DNA of 64,000 bases from Oegoconia quadripuncta (Eukaryota > Arthropoda > Insecta > Lepidoptera > Autostichidae): assembly GCA_949316235.1 (NCBI GenBank), contig OX438758.1:310001-374000 (forward strand). Direction: 5' to 3'. Positions 19,013 through 28,660 of this stretch are shown here, in pieces. The first letter of the stretch is position 1, and each line of letters begins with the position of its first letter. The notes beneath the pieces were generated by a model that did not search any database, was not told the DNA's origin, and saw nothing but the letters and a program-made list of their open reading frames with translations. The translations under genes were made by a program, and so were the position numbers.

Positions 19013-22000
19013 TTAGTTATTTACCTTCTTTAGGTCTTTTACATGGGCGGTGTATATTCTTCTTGGGTTTGTGGTGTCTTGTAATTTGTATATTACTGGT
19101 GACTTTTCTTCGATAATTATGTAAGGCCCCGAATATTTCGGTGCTAATTTCGCGCAAAAATTTTTACTTGCGTTTGATAACGGGTATTCTTTTTTCCACA
19201 CCTTGTCATTTATTTGTGGTTTCCATTGTTTTCTCTGTTTGTCGTAATATTGCTTTTGTTGAACGGATGCGACGTTTTGGTTGATTCTTACTAACTCGTA
19301 AATTTCTTCGATTTTTGATTTTTCTCGTAGCGTCGGTGTGGGGAAATTATTCTTATCGCCGGGGAGTCTCAATTCCTTTCCAAACAATAGGAATGCCGGT
19401 GTGTATTTTGTTGAATCCTGTTTCGACGTGTTAATTGCGAAGTTGAATTCTGGTAGGAATTCGTCCCATTTTTTGTGATTGGTGGTGATATAGGTCGATA
19501 TCATAGTTTCCAGTGTTCTATTCACCCTTTCTGTTGGGTTATTCTGTGGCGAGTATGGTGCACTAAACCTGTGCTCAATTCCGTATTTCTCCATTTCTTT
19601 TTCGAACAGTTTACAGTTGTATTGTTTTGCATTGTCGCTTAATAATATTTTCGGGCATCCGTATCGCATAATAATGCATTCCTTTACGGCTTTTAATACG
19701 TTATTGGACGTTGCGGTTCGTAATGGTTTTATTTCTGTCCATTTAGTGAACTTATCGTGAAATACTATTATCCAACTATATCCTTTGGATGAGCGGGGCA
19801 ATGGTCCGATTAAATCTGTTGTCACTATCTGCCACGGTTCTGTGGCGTTGTTTATATACATCAGGCCTGATCTCTTCTCTTGGGCCGGTTTGTGCGTCTG
19901 GCATGCCGTGCACTTTCTGACGTAAGTCGCGACGTCTCTGAACATACCCGGCCAGTAGTAACGTTGGGCTGTTCTAGATAAAGTTTTGGCTGTCCCTAGG
20001 TGGCCAGCACTTGGTATGTCGTGGTTTTCTTCTAATATACGTCCTTTTTCTTCTGCGGTCGCGCATAGTTTCCATTCCGATTCTGGATCCAGGTTTGTTC
20101 CATAGGCCGGGCTTGATATTTTCTTGTATAATCTGCCCTCTTTGATACAAAATTCGTTTTTGTCTGGGTTCCGTAATACTTCCTTTAGTTTTTTTTCGTA
20201 CCATTCCTGTGGGTGTGTGTTGATCGTGCATACTGGACTTCTTGATAGTTCATCGGCTACTATGTTCTGTTTTCCGGCTCGGTATATGATCTCAAAATCA
20301 TACTGTTGTAGTTCTAACGCCCATCTCGCTAGTCTTCCCGACGGGCTTTTGATGCTGTTTAACCATTTTAATGCCTGGTGATCAGTTATTACCGTGAAGT
20401 GGTATCCCTCCAAGAATGCTCTCATTTTTCTTATGCCCCATACTACGGCGAGGCATTCCTTTTCCGTCGTTGTGTATCTTGTTTCGGCTGGTAGCAATGT
20501 TCTACTTGCGTACATTACCGGTTTTTGAATTCCTTCAGTCTCTTGTACCAGTACTGCTCCTAATCCCGTGTCGCTGGCGTCCGTCTGTAGAATAAATGGT
20601 TTATTAAAATCTGCCCTGGTAAGTACGGGGTCTTCTGTAAGTGCTTGTTTGATTTTATTGAACGCTGCGTCCTGGGTTAGGCTCCACGTGAATTTGTTGT
20701 CTTTTTTCAGCATTTTTGTCAGAGGTGCCATGATGTCGGAGTATTTTGGGATAAATTTCCTATACCATGATGTCATTCCTATGAATCTTCTTAGTTCCTT
20801 TACGCTTTGTGGTGGTTTTAATTCCGAGATAGCTTTTATCTTTTCTAAGTTCATTTTTAGTCCTTCCCTCGTTACCAAATGTCCTAGATATTCGATCTCT
20901 GGTTTGCAAAATTCACATTTGTCTTTATTAATTCGTAGACCGGCTTCGCGGATCCTCCTGAAGATTTCCTTAATATGTCGTAGATGGTCGTCGAAATTTG
21001 TACTGCAGACTATTATATCATCTAGGTATACGTACGCGTTTGGTTCCATTTCAGGTCCTATCACCATATCGAGTAATCTCTGGAAGGTTGCTCCACTCGA
21101 ATGTAATCCGAAAGGCATTACTTTGAATTGATATAATCCTCTTCCTGGTACAGTGAACGCTGTCGCGGGTTTGCTTTCATCTTCCAATTTGACATTCCAG
21201 TATCCATTTTTGAGGTCGAATTTTGAGAAGTGGTTTGCTTTTCTTAGTTTTTCTAAGGTGTCGTCGATTTGTGGTATCGGGTAGGCGTCCTTTTCTGAAA
21301 TCTCGTTAATTTTTCTGAAATCTATGCAGAAACGGTAGTCGCCGTTGTCCTTCCTTGCTAGTACAATCGGGGAACTGTATGGACTGTTCGATTTTTCTAT
21401 TACCCCGTCTTGGAGCATTGTATCCACGAAATTGTCGATTTTCTCTTGCAGCTTTGGGTTTCTTGGGTAGTATTTTTGTTTTATGGGTTCCTGGTGTTTT
21501 AATTTGATTCTGTGTTTCAGCCAAGTATTTCCTTTTTGGCTCTTTTCGCACTTCTCAAATTCTTCTTGTATCAGGTTTTCCAGTTTGGTTTGTTCCTCTT
21601 TTGTGAGTGGGCCGGTATCTGTCCCATTTGCTTCATCTGTCCTGCCTTGTTTTTCCATATTGCTAAAATCCCATCTTATTCCTAGTCTTGCGATCATATC
21701 CATTCCTATTATGGTGTGTGATACGCCGGGCATGACCTGTACTTCATGTTGTAGCTTTCTTCCCTTTATTTCTAATGAGATTGGGACCGTCTTCTCGATT
21801 TCGGTTATCGTCCCGTTTGCCATGCATGCTTTTCGTTTTATTTCCTTTTCCTTTGCGCCGTTCCCTTTGCATATCTTATATATCTCTTCGTTGATATATG
21901 AATTAGTTGAACCGGAATCTAATAAGGCTTTATAGGTCTTGTCGTAGATCTTGATTTCCGTGAACGTTCGGTTGTCTTTTTTGTTTTGGTCGCTTATCGT

Positions 22001-23062
22001 GTACGTTTTCGATGTACTCACGGGTTGTTTTGTTCCTTTACAGCAATGTTTGCTCAGTTTGCCAATCTTCCCGCAACTGCTACAGAAGATTATTTTTCTG
22101 CTTCTGCATTCTCTGTAGTTGTGTCCCTGTCTTCCGCAATTCCAACAGCATTTTCCTGGGTCGTAGTTCCTCATGAACTGTGGTGATGCATTACTTCCCT
22201 GTGTCTGTTGCTTGTTGTCCTTTGGTGAATATTTATTCTGGTCGTTTTTACCTTGTGTTTGGCTAGATGTTGGAAGTTGCTGGTATTGGTATCGTTGTTG
22301 TAATATGCTTTCATACTCGCTTGTGAGCTGGATTAATTCTTTCAGGTTTGTAACTTCTTGTTTTTTCACGTAGAATTTATATTTTGCGTCCATGTTTTCA
22401 TAGATCCTATCTAATTTTTCCTGAGTTGATAATTTTCCGTATCTTCGCATTAGTGTTTGTATCTCCGTAACATAATCTATGAACTTTTGTCTGCCGTATT
22501 GTTTTTTTGCTATAATCATTTCTAGTAGTTTTGCTTCGTAATTTGCCGGAAAGTAATATAGTTTGAAGTCTTCTATAAAATTGTTCCATGTTTTCCAGCT
22601 TTCACAGTTGTTCCGGTACCATGATATTGCCCTACCTCTGAAGAAGCGTGGTAGCATTTGTAGTAATTTATCCGTTTTTATATCACTCGACTGTGAAAGT
22701 TCCTCTAGTGTTTCCAAAAATTCTACTGCATCGTTGTGCGTATCAAATGTGATATTCCAGTTTCCGATTTGGTTGCTTGCCTCTTTATCTGTTCGTTCGT
22801 TGTTCATTTTTATTTCTGTTCTTGCTTCTTGTTTCACCGGATTTTCCTCCTCGGTTTCTGTTTCTGGGCTCTCTTGTTGGATTGTTTTACCTTCGGGTTC
22901 TGTTTCTTCGTTGTCTGTCTCGCGATCCTCCGCTTGTCGGATTACTCTAACTAAGTTTTTCCTTAATTGGTCTACTGTTTGTCCTTCTGTCGGGAGTCCT
23001 CTTTGTTTGGCTTCTTCTTCTAGTTCAGGTTTCCTCTTGGTGTATATCCACGATGTCAACAT
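19013..23062 (-). CDS. gag-pol: Gag-Pol polyprotein of Ty3/gypsy retrotransposon
   Basis: This is a single open frame of 1349 residues with gag and pol fused and no frameshift. Residues about 9-43 resemble a SAP-type helix pair. Residues 100-260 look like a retrotransposon capsid. C306-C309-H314-C319 is a CCHC zinc knuckle, and C327-C340 is a second one with Lys where His is expected. The aspartic protease has LDSGS at 381-385 and IIGMD near 451. Reverse transcriptase has D616 and YLDD at 679-682. RNase H shows D828, E867, D894 and D937. Integrase has the H1014-H1021-C1051-C1054 zinc site and D1083, D1143, E1178, with a PQNNPTER motif giving 34 rather than 35 residues before the Glu, followed by a GPY-like module near 1311. 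All catalytic residues are present. It would make the particle, copy RNA to DNA and integrate it. The Met at 23062 lies 155 bp inside the 5' LTR. Confidence 0.96.
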   Translation of the reverse strand: MLTSWIYTKRKPELEEEAKQRGLPTEGQTVDQLRKNLVRVIRQAEDRETDNEETEPEGKTIQQESPETETEEENPVKQEARTEIKMNNERTDKEASNQIGNWNITFDTHNDAVEFLETLEELSQSSDIKTDKLLQMLPRFFRGRAISWYRNNCESWKTWNNFIEDFKLYYFPANYEAKLLEMIIAKKQYGRQKFIDYVTEIQTLMRRYGKLSTQEKLDRIYENMDAKYKFYVKKQEVTNLKELIQLTSEYESILQQRYQYQQLPTSSQTQGKNDQNKYSPKDNKQQTQGSNASPQFMRNYDPGKCCWNCGRQGHNYRECRSRKIIFCSSCGKIGKLSKHCCKGTKQPVSTSKTYTISDQNKKDNRTFTEIKIYDKTYKALLDSGSTNSYINEEIYKICKGNGAKEKEIKRKACMANGTITEIEKTVPISLEIKGRKLQHEVQVMPGVSHTIIGMDMIARLGIRWDFSNMEKQGRTDEANGTDTGPLTKEEQTKLENLIQEEFEKCEKSQKGNTWLKHRIKLKHQEPIKQKYYPRNPKLQEKIDNFVDTMLQDGVIEKSNSPYSSPIVLARKDNGDYRFCIDFRKINEISEKDAYPIPQIDDTLEKLRKANHFSKFDLKNGYWNVKLEDESKPATAFTVPGRGLYQFKVMPFGLHSSGATFQRLLDMVIGPEMEPNAYVYLDDIIVCSTNFDDHLRHIKEIFRRIREAGLRINKDKCEFCKPEIEYLGHLVTREGLKMNLEKIKAISELKPPQSVKELRRFIGMTSWYRKFIPKYSDIMAPLTKMLKKDNKFTWSLTQDAAFNKIKQALTEDPVLTRADFNKPFILQTDASDTGLGAVLVQETEGIQKPVMYASRTLLPAETRYTTTEKECLAVVWGIRKMRAFLEGYHFTVITDHQALKWLNSIKSPSGRLARWALELQQYDFEIIYRAGKQNIVADELSRSPVCTINTHPQEWYEKKLKEVLRNPDKNEFCIKEGRLYKKISSPAYGTNLDPESEWKLCATAEEKGRILEENHDIPSAGHLGTAKTLSRTAQRYYWPGMFRDVATYVRKCTACQTHKPAQEKRSGLMYINNATEPWQIVTTDLIGPLPRSSKGYSWIIVFHDKFTKWTEIKPLRTATSNNVLKAVKECIIMRYGCPKILLSDNAKQYNCKLFEKEMEKYGIEHRFSAPYSPQNNPTERVNRTLETMISTYITTNHKKWDEFLPEFNFAINTSKQDSTKYTPAFLLFGKELRLPGDKNNFPTPTLREKSKIEEIYELVRINQNVASVQQKQYYDKQRKQWKPQINDKVWKKEYPLSNASKNFCAKLAPKYSGPYIIIEEKSPVIYKLQDTTNPRRIYTAHVKDLKKVNN

Positions 23063-23202
23063 TAGTCGCTGTCGTGGTAATTTTAGTTAGTTCGGGCGGA
23101 GAAGGGAGGTCACTGTGAGTCAAAACGGGTGTCGAACTGTAACGTTCAAATGGGTTAGTTTCTCTAAAATCCTGGTTGGCTCGTCTCCTAGCTGTCTTAT
23201 TT

Positions 23203-23214
23203 CGTTGGGCGCCA
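23203..23214 (-). promoter_or_regulatory. Primer binding site, tRNA-Lys type
   Basis: The minus strand reads TGGCGCCCAACG three bases inside the 5' LTR. This is the start of the complement of the 3' end of tRNA-Lys with CTT/TTT-type anticodons, the primer class used by gypsy-like elements and several retroviruses. The match appears limited to about 12 bases. The tRNA assignment is from memory of known primer sites. Confidence 0.75.
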
Positions 23215-23217
23215 AAA

Positions 23218-24455
23218 TGTAACGTAGTGCTTCTATCGGCTGGGTGGCCTAGGCGCTACGTTGACATTAATTATCCCTGGCGTGGGGCACGCTGAGGGGT
23301 CGTACCTGACCTAGCTCGGTTGGGCAGTTCTCTTACAGCTATGGGGGACGAGTCAAAGGAAACCAGGCGCTTGTACAATAACGACGGAACGTTTATTGGT
23401 AACAACTCAAGGTACAGTTAACTTTCACTCCTAGAACTTCTGGTTAGGCTCTAACGGCAGGATGGATTGGTGAGGTCCTAATCGGCGGGATGGTTCGGTG
23501 CTGCCGGGATGGACCCAGGTCGCCGCCGAACAGTCCTGGCTTCGCGGGCCAATTGGCGTCGACAGGGCAGGGGGAGGCTACAGAAGCGGGCCGGGATGAT
23601 TTGGTGCTACCGGGATGGACCCAGGTCGCCGCCGAATAGTCCCAGTAATCGCGGGCGCAGTTGGCGCTAGAAAGGTCAGGCGGGAGTACAGCCACCGGGG
23701 CTACCGGGCGGGACCAGGTCGCCCCTGGGTGGCTTCAGGATCGGGACGGGCCGAGGCGATTCGGTACTACCGGGAAAGACCCAGGTCGTCGCCGAATAGC
23801 CACGGTAATCGCGTGCGCTAAAGGCGCCGGGCGGGGCCGATGCCCCTCGAAACAGGCGGGATGAGACCTCCAGTACTACCGGGAAAGGCCCAGGTCGTCC
23901 CGGATGGTCCCAGGGTTGGAACGCGGGTGAACACGGGTTCGTGGTACCGCCACTCTCCGGGAATCCGCCCACGAGCGCGGCAGGGTACCACGGAGCGAGG
24001 GACTGGTTATACCGCCACTCTCCGGGAATCCGCCCTCGAGCGCGGCAGGGTATAGCCGGGGGGAACGAGGGGTCTGCTGCACCGCCACTCTCCGGGAATC
24101 CGCCCTCGAGCGCGGCAGGGTGTAGCAGGGAAGGGCCGGGGGGATGGATCTGCTATACCGCCACTCTCCGGGAATCCGCCCACGAGCGCGGCAGGGTATA
24201 GCGGGGGAGGACAGGGGGGTCGGGTCCGCGTCCGGAGCGCTGTCGCGACTGTTAACCGATCGAGCGGCCGCGCCTTTATATAGGTGCGCGCTGTATTACG
24301 TAATCGGCGTGTGACTCATCGGGTGGTCGAACCGGTTTGCGGGCGGGCTGCGGGTAGCGGGGCGTCGTAGGTAAGCAGGTGTGCCGCCGCCGCGCTGGCG
24401 CCGCATCACGTGGTCGGTGCGTGCTCCCGTGGAACACGACGGGTGGAGTGTTACA
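23218..24455 (-). repeat. 5' LTR of the gypsy element (right copy)
   Basis: This 1238-bp LTR lies upstream of gag-pol on the minus strand. A TATATAAA box reads on the minus strand at 24275-24282, about 175 bp into the LTR. That gives a short U3 and a long GC-rich transcribed leader of roughly 900 bp or more. The leader contains four hairpin repeats (about 23941-24204) and four copies of an ACCGGG-CCCAGGTCG block. It matches the left LTR throughout except at 23503. Confidence 0.95.
24275..24282 (-). promoter_or_regulatory. TATA box of the active-side LTR
   Basis: On the minus strand the sequence reads TATATAAA within CCTATATAAAGGC, at a plausible distance from the LTR start for a U3 promoter. 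The same box occurs at 18431-18438 in the other LTR. Start of transcription about 30 bp downstream is inferred. Confidence 0.65.
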
Positions 24456-24459
24456 ACTT

Positions 24460-24988
24460 TGTTCCGGGTATAAACACGAATATCACGACACCATGCACTT
24501 TAGAGGAAGCGCGAAAGGACACACATACACTCGAAAAACATTACCCTCCTTACTTGGGCATCGGGTAAAAGGTACTAAGTCACTTCTCAGTAGTTTTTTA
24601 TATGTCACAAGTTATTTCAATACTCAATCCGTGATTTCACTGATCGCTCACTAATTGATGTGAACAAGGTTGTGGGGGATTGTGTCGTATAGGGGGTATG
24701 TTGACACGTCACGTCAGATTATATCGTGTCAACACGCGCTCATGCGTTCCCACAAATATTAATCTGCGAGTTTACGATCGGCGCATGTAGTACGCCGTTA
24801 CAGTTGCCTAAAGGGCCATAAGAGGGGGAGGATAAGGGGGGCTATTGTGATGTGATGTTTCGTTGCTTGCAGTAATAACTTACATAATACCATTTATGTT
24901 CCGCACACACATAAATATAAATATAAGCTGTACAGTTATTCCAACGAGACATTAAAGAAGGCTCGTACTAATAAAACTATCCCAAGAC
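24460..24988. other. No gene seen; flank of the gypsy insertion
   Basis: Joined to 17101-17369 it forms the pre-insertion locus. It contains TATGTTGACACGTCACGTCA and no coding match. Confidence 0.4.
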
Positions 24989-25043
24989 TGAGAAAAACTT
25001 ATAAGTTTTTCTCAAGTATCATTCTATAGAATGATACTTGAGA
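24989..25043. repeat. Two adjacent perfect palindromes
   Basis: 24989-25014 (26 bp, centred on ACTTATAAGT) and 25010-25043 (34 bp, centred on TCTATAGA) are each perfectly self-complementary and overlap by five bases. The flank AATAAAACTATCCCAAGACTG loosely resembles the tips of the 7793 MITE. Confidence 0.85.
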
Positions 25044-25499
25044 TTATTCTATTTCTTCCGTCTAATCTGAATTTGAACAGTATCAAATATATAATATATG
25101 ATTGAGAATGAGACTGTGTGAATGTGAGAGTTGAGAATACGGCCATTAGTTTTCAAAAAAAAGAAGCTATTTTACAAAAAATAATACAAATACATTTATT
25201 TTGCTCTAAATATGGTAGACAGATCACACATTTACCTGACACTGGCATGCAAAATTTAATTATATTTACACATTTCATTAACGATTATATTTACACATTC
25301 AAATTGCAAAAAATAATAATAAATAAAATAAAATAAGATATGTGTGCGTGTGTGGTGGGAACAGACTGAGCGTACGCTGGGCGGCGCAGCCACACAGCAC
25401 TGATCTTCAACCTGCCCCTGACTACATTTTTTTTAATTTATTTACGCAAACATCACAAACAAATATCTGTCAATAAAAATTAAATATTTTAACGAGTTA

Positions 25500-25770
25500 C
25501 GACGGCAAGTCGTCCGTCCACCTTGTGAGTGGACGTCCTACGCTGCACTTGCCGTGAGTGGTCTCCACTCAAGAACTTAAATGCCCCACCGACCATCATA
25601 TCTTCGAGCTATGTGCCCTGCCCACTGCCACTTCAACTTGTTAATCCGCTGGGCTATGTGAGTGACCTTCGTTCGTCTACGGATTTCTTCAATACGAATT
25701 CGATCATACTTGATCATACTTTGTGAAACACGGAGCATCGTCCTCTACATGGCTCGTTGCGTGAATTTGA
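25500..25770 (-). pseudogene. RTE-like LINE fragment
   Basis: GTCGTCCGTCCACCTTGTGA, GTGGACGTCCTACGCTGCAC and CATGGCTCGTTGCGTGAATT match the copies at 11320 and 58505. Strongly diverged and with no usable frame. Confidence 0.6.
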
Positions 25771-25890
25771 CCTTTCTTAGATAGATAAAACATTTATTTA
25801 CGCCACTGCGTTCACACAACTACACAACTTTTAAATTACAAAGAAATATACATACAAATAAAAGTAAAGAACAGAAAATATAGGTTTTTA

Positions 25891-26279
25891 CCTATGAAGG
25901 AGTTATATGAATCATATGTACCAATTCCTGCTATTTTCAAAGCTATATCCAAATTTGTTCTTTATTTGGAAAATGGAATATTATTTCAAGGTTTCACATA
26001 AAATATTTTTTAATTTCTGGGCTAAATCACATAATAAAAAAAAATTGAACAGAGCTCTTTTCATGTGCTTCCCATAATCATTTGTTAGATTCGCTGAAAC
26101 TTTTATAAAGCGGTTACTTTTAAAAATTAACGCTGCCTATACTTAATTTAATGTTATCCGATAATACACACAACGTTTAGCTCAATTTGGATTTGCTTTT
26201 CCCAAAAAAAAATCAAAAATGTTTGTATAGACAAAACAGTCTTAATGAAATTCTTCATACAAAACGCCAATTTCATAGG
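25891..26279 (-). mobile_element. MITE of about 390 bp (copy 1)
   Basis: Inverted tips CCTATGAA...TTCATAGG with TA on the left. It is the reverse of 40599-40991 over nearly its whole length (for example TTATAAAGCGGTTACTTTTA and CATACAAAACGCCAATTTC). No coding capacity. Confidence 0.75.
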
Positions 26280-26535
26280 TGAGGAGTGTGTGCCGCAGTA
26301 GCACAAATGGGTTATAACTCTGTGTGGTACATCACTCAAAGAGCGAAACTTCTTATGAGGCCCATAGCCATAGATTTACATATTCAGTTGTTCACACAAT
26401 CAAAATGGCACCACTTCATTGGTGTCAAAACGGGAGTTTAGAACCAATGGGAACTCAGCCACACACGTTCGTTCGTGAACTGTCGTATCAAATGCTGGTT
26501 CATATTCCAAAAAAAAAATCATCATTTACCACAGA

Positions 26536-26858
26536 ACCGCTTCCGTGGCTTAATGTAAACAACATAGGGTTTACGAATCGGAGGTCGCGGGTTCGATCCC
26601 TAGGTACATGTTTAGTATTCGGTTTGGTTGGTGGTAGGGCATTTTAAATGTCTTGCCTGGCTAGCTACCACCATCTTATCCAAATCTGCTGCCAAGCAGC
26701 AATGTTAATAGCATTGTTGCGGTTGTCAGAGATAAGATAGCCAATCCCTCAAATGTGTTGGGGTTTCCGGGTCAGTACGCTTCCACCTTCGACCTCATCT
26801 TCACTTAACATCAGGTGTGATTGAGGTCACATACGAACCCGTCGTGCATTAAAAAAAA
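26536..26858 (+). mobile_element. SINE-1, full length
   Basis: Head with GGTTCGATCCC at about 26590, body with GCCAAGCAGCAATGTTAATA, and tail CGTCGTGCATTAAAAAAAAG. It matches the copy at 5804 across its length with scattered substitutions. Confidence 0.85.
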
Positions 26859-28089
26859 GAAAAGTGACCAAAAAACATGAGTATCTTTTAAGTATTATTT
26901 GTCACTAGTAATACCTACTCATGTTTTTAATCAATATTGTAATTTTATTTTGCAATTGCATTTATGTGACCGATTTATTGGTTATGTGGACAGATTAAAA
27001 AAATTTTGGATGTGTGCGGGGGTCCATAGCAGTCCTTTAGTTCTTGAGGGTTCTAAGAGATGGCGCTGCCTTATCTACTAAGAAAAGCGCGATAAAGATG
27101 TGTTTATGCGACCATATACGCAATGCCCATAGAAAAGAAAGCAATAGTAAGATTAAAATAATACAGAGAAGGTATGTGCCCATTGAAGGGCTAATGATTT
27201 ATAATGGCAGAAGTTCTATTATCTTAATGTGGAAGTGTACAAACATTACGCTATTCCTTTCCATCTCACATAATGTTAATTATGTAATTCTGAGAAGTAA
27301 GCTATTACACTGTGTTTACAGAACTACCTAATTACCATAAAATTACATGAATACTTGTCGATTGTTCCATAAATATACCTACTTAAACATGTTCATGCTA
27401 GTTAATATAAATGAGAAATTGTCTGCTCGTCTTTCAGTCACGTAAAGAACGACCATCAGTAGTATCATCATAACTTGTGGCTTCAATTAATGTAGCTCAT
27501 AAATTATTAAATGTCTATAAATGTTGAAGCGAAACTTCTCCGGAGTATTTTATTATAATAAACAGCAATTGCATTTTAACAGCATTTCCTTCAGTTTCCG
27601 ACTTCTACAAAAAGTCAACTTCCTTAGATTTGATAATGCCTAGTAAAATAATCGATTGAAAAAATCGATTGGCAACGGAATTATAGTTTGTAGCATAGAT
27701 CTGTTTACAGTTGGGTTCTGTGATATGATTCTCAGAAAAACATAAGTAACTCCCTGTCTAGCAGTGAAGTGCATGGTATGTAGAGATTATGGTAACTCAT
27801 CTCACTAGATCACTTCACTAAGTTAATGCCGCAGGTGGAAGAGTACTCATCCAGAATTATCAAACCAACACATCAAATGCAACATAACACAATGTAAAAA
27901 TTCGTTAAAGAAGTACTTCATAAATAGATCTGTGTAGGAAGTACTTGTACAAGGATAGTGCTTCCTCCTTTGGCTTCATCTTCATAGTTCTGCATGAAAA
28001 AACAAAATAAAGCACGAGGATCGCGGCAGTTAAGTTATCAAAAACTTAGCAATGACATTTTTTCATAAAGAGAATTGCGGTTCTCTGCC
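26859..28089. other. No gene seen
   Basis: About 1.2 kb of A+T-rich sequence without recognised repeats. One of the least repeat-like stretches of the window. Confidence 0.4.
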
Positions 28090-28660
28090 CTCTCTCCGAA
28101 AATTGTTTGCCAGATTTTCACTTGCCAACTAACGTTTCGCAGAATTTTATTTCGCCGAATAATCATTTGCCAACTTATCATATAATTTTGTTTTATTTCC
28201 CAACCTCACAGTTACCAACTGTACGTTTGGTCTGTTTTTCATAATGACACTTTTTAAAATGGCAACTTTAAAGTAGCAGAATGTTTTAGTTTGCGTAATA
28301 TTCCTTTAGTTGTTTATCAAATGTTGAATTAAATGGGGTTTCATTTCTCTATGTCAATACATTCATCTAAATTATTGTTATGCCTTTTTAGGAGACAGTT
28401 TAGATATTTCAGTATGAAAAGGGAACTGTTACACTTACAAAACGTCATTCGTCTAATAGTTTTGTGGCCTAGTGAAATGTTTGACAAATGATAAATGTCC
28501 CAAACGTTTTGTGTCATTATAATAATCAGCTTAAGAATAATTCTACCAAATGAACCGTTGTTATACAAAAATTTGCTAATCGTTAGTTGTCAAAGTGAAA
28601 CATCGGCGAAACGTTGGTTGGCATGTGATAATCTGCCAAACAATTTTCGGCGATAAGCCA
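28090..28660. mobile_element. Inverted-arm element with TTGCCAAC/TTTCGCCG phrases
   Basis: The left arm (CCGAAAATTGTTTGCCAGAT, CCAACTAACGTTTCGC) is the reverse complement of the right (GCGAAACGTTGGTTGGCATG, CAAACAATTTTCGGCGATAA). Short phrases such as TTGCCAAC recur inside each arm, and CATAATGACAC near 28240 has an inverted partner near 28515. No transposase is visible; possibly a non-autonomous DNA element. Confidence 0.55.

Larger units (their letters stand above)
17374..24455 (-). mobile_element. Complete Ty3/gypsy LTR retrotransposon
   Basis: Both ends carry the same 1238-bp direct repeat (17374-18611 and 23218-24455), beginning TGTAAC and ending GTTACA. The 4-bp sequence ACTT lies just outside each end (17370-17373 and 24456-24459), the target duplication expected for gypsy integrases. 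Read on the minus strand the order is 5' LTR (right copy), primer site, gag-pol, polypurine tract, 3' LTR (left copy). I saw one LTR difference (A at 17659, G at 23503), so the insertion should be very young. The coding frame is unbroken and no envelope frame follows it. By structure this could be an autonomous, recently active element; activity itself is inference. Confidence 0.97.

Noticed and set aside
20568..21131. 187-codon frame opposite gag-pol, and other frames at 21483, 22563 and nearby
   Set aside because: They are antisense shadows of the gypsy coding region, whose codon pattern and catalytic motifs are on the minus strand.
24989..25043. Palindromes as transcription terminators
   Set aside because: No gene ends nearby and such terminators are not used by insect RNA polymerase II.
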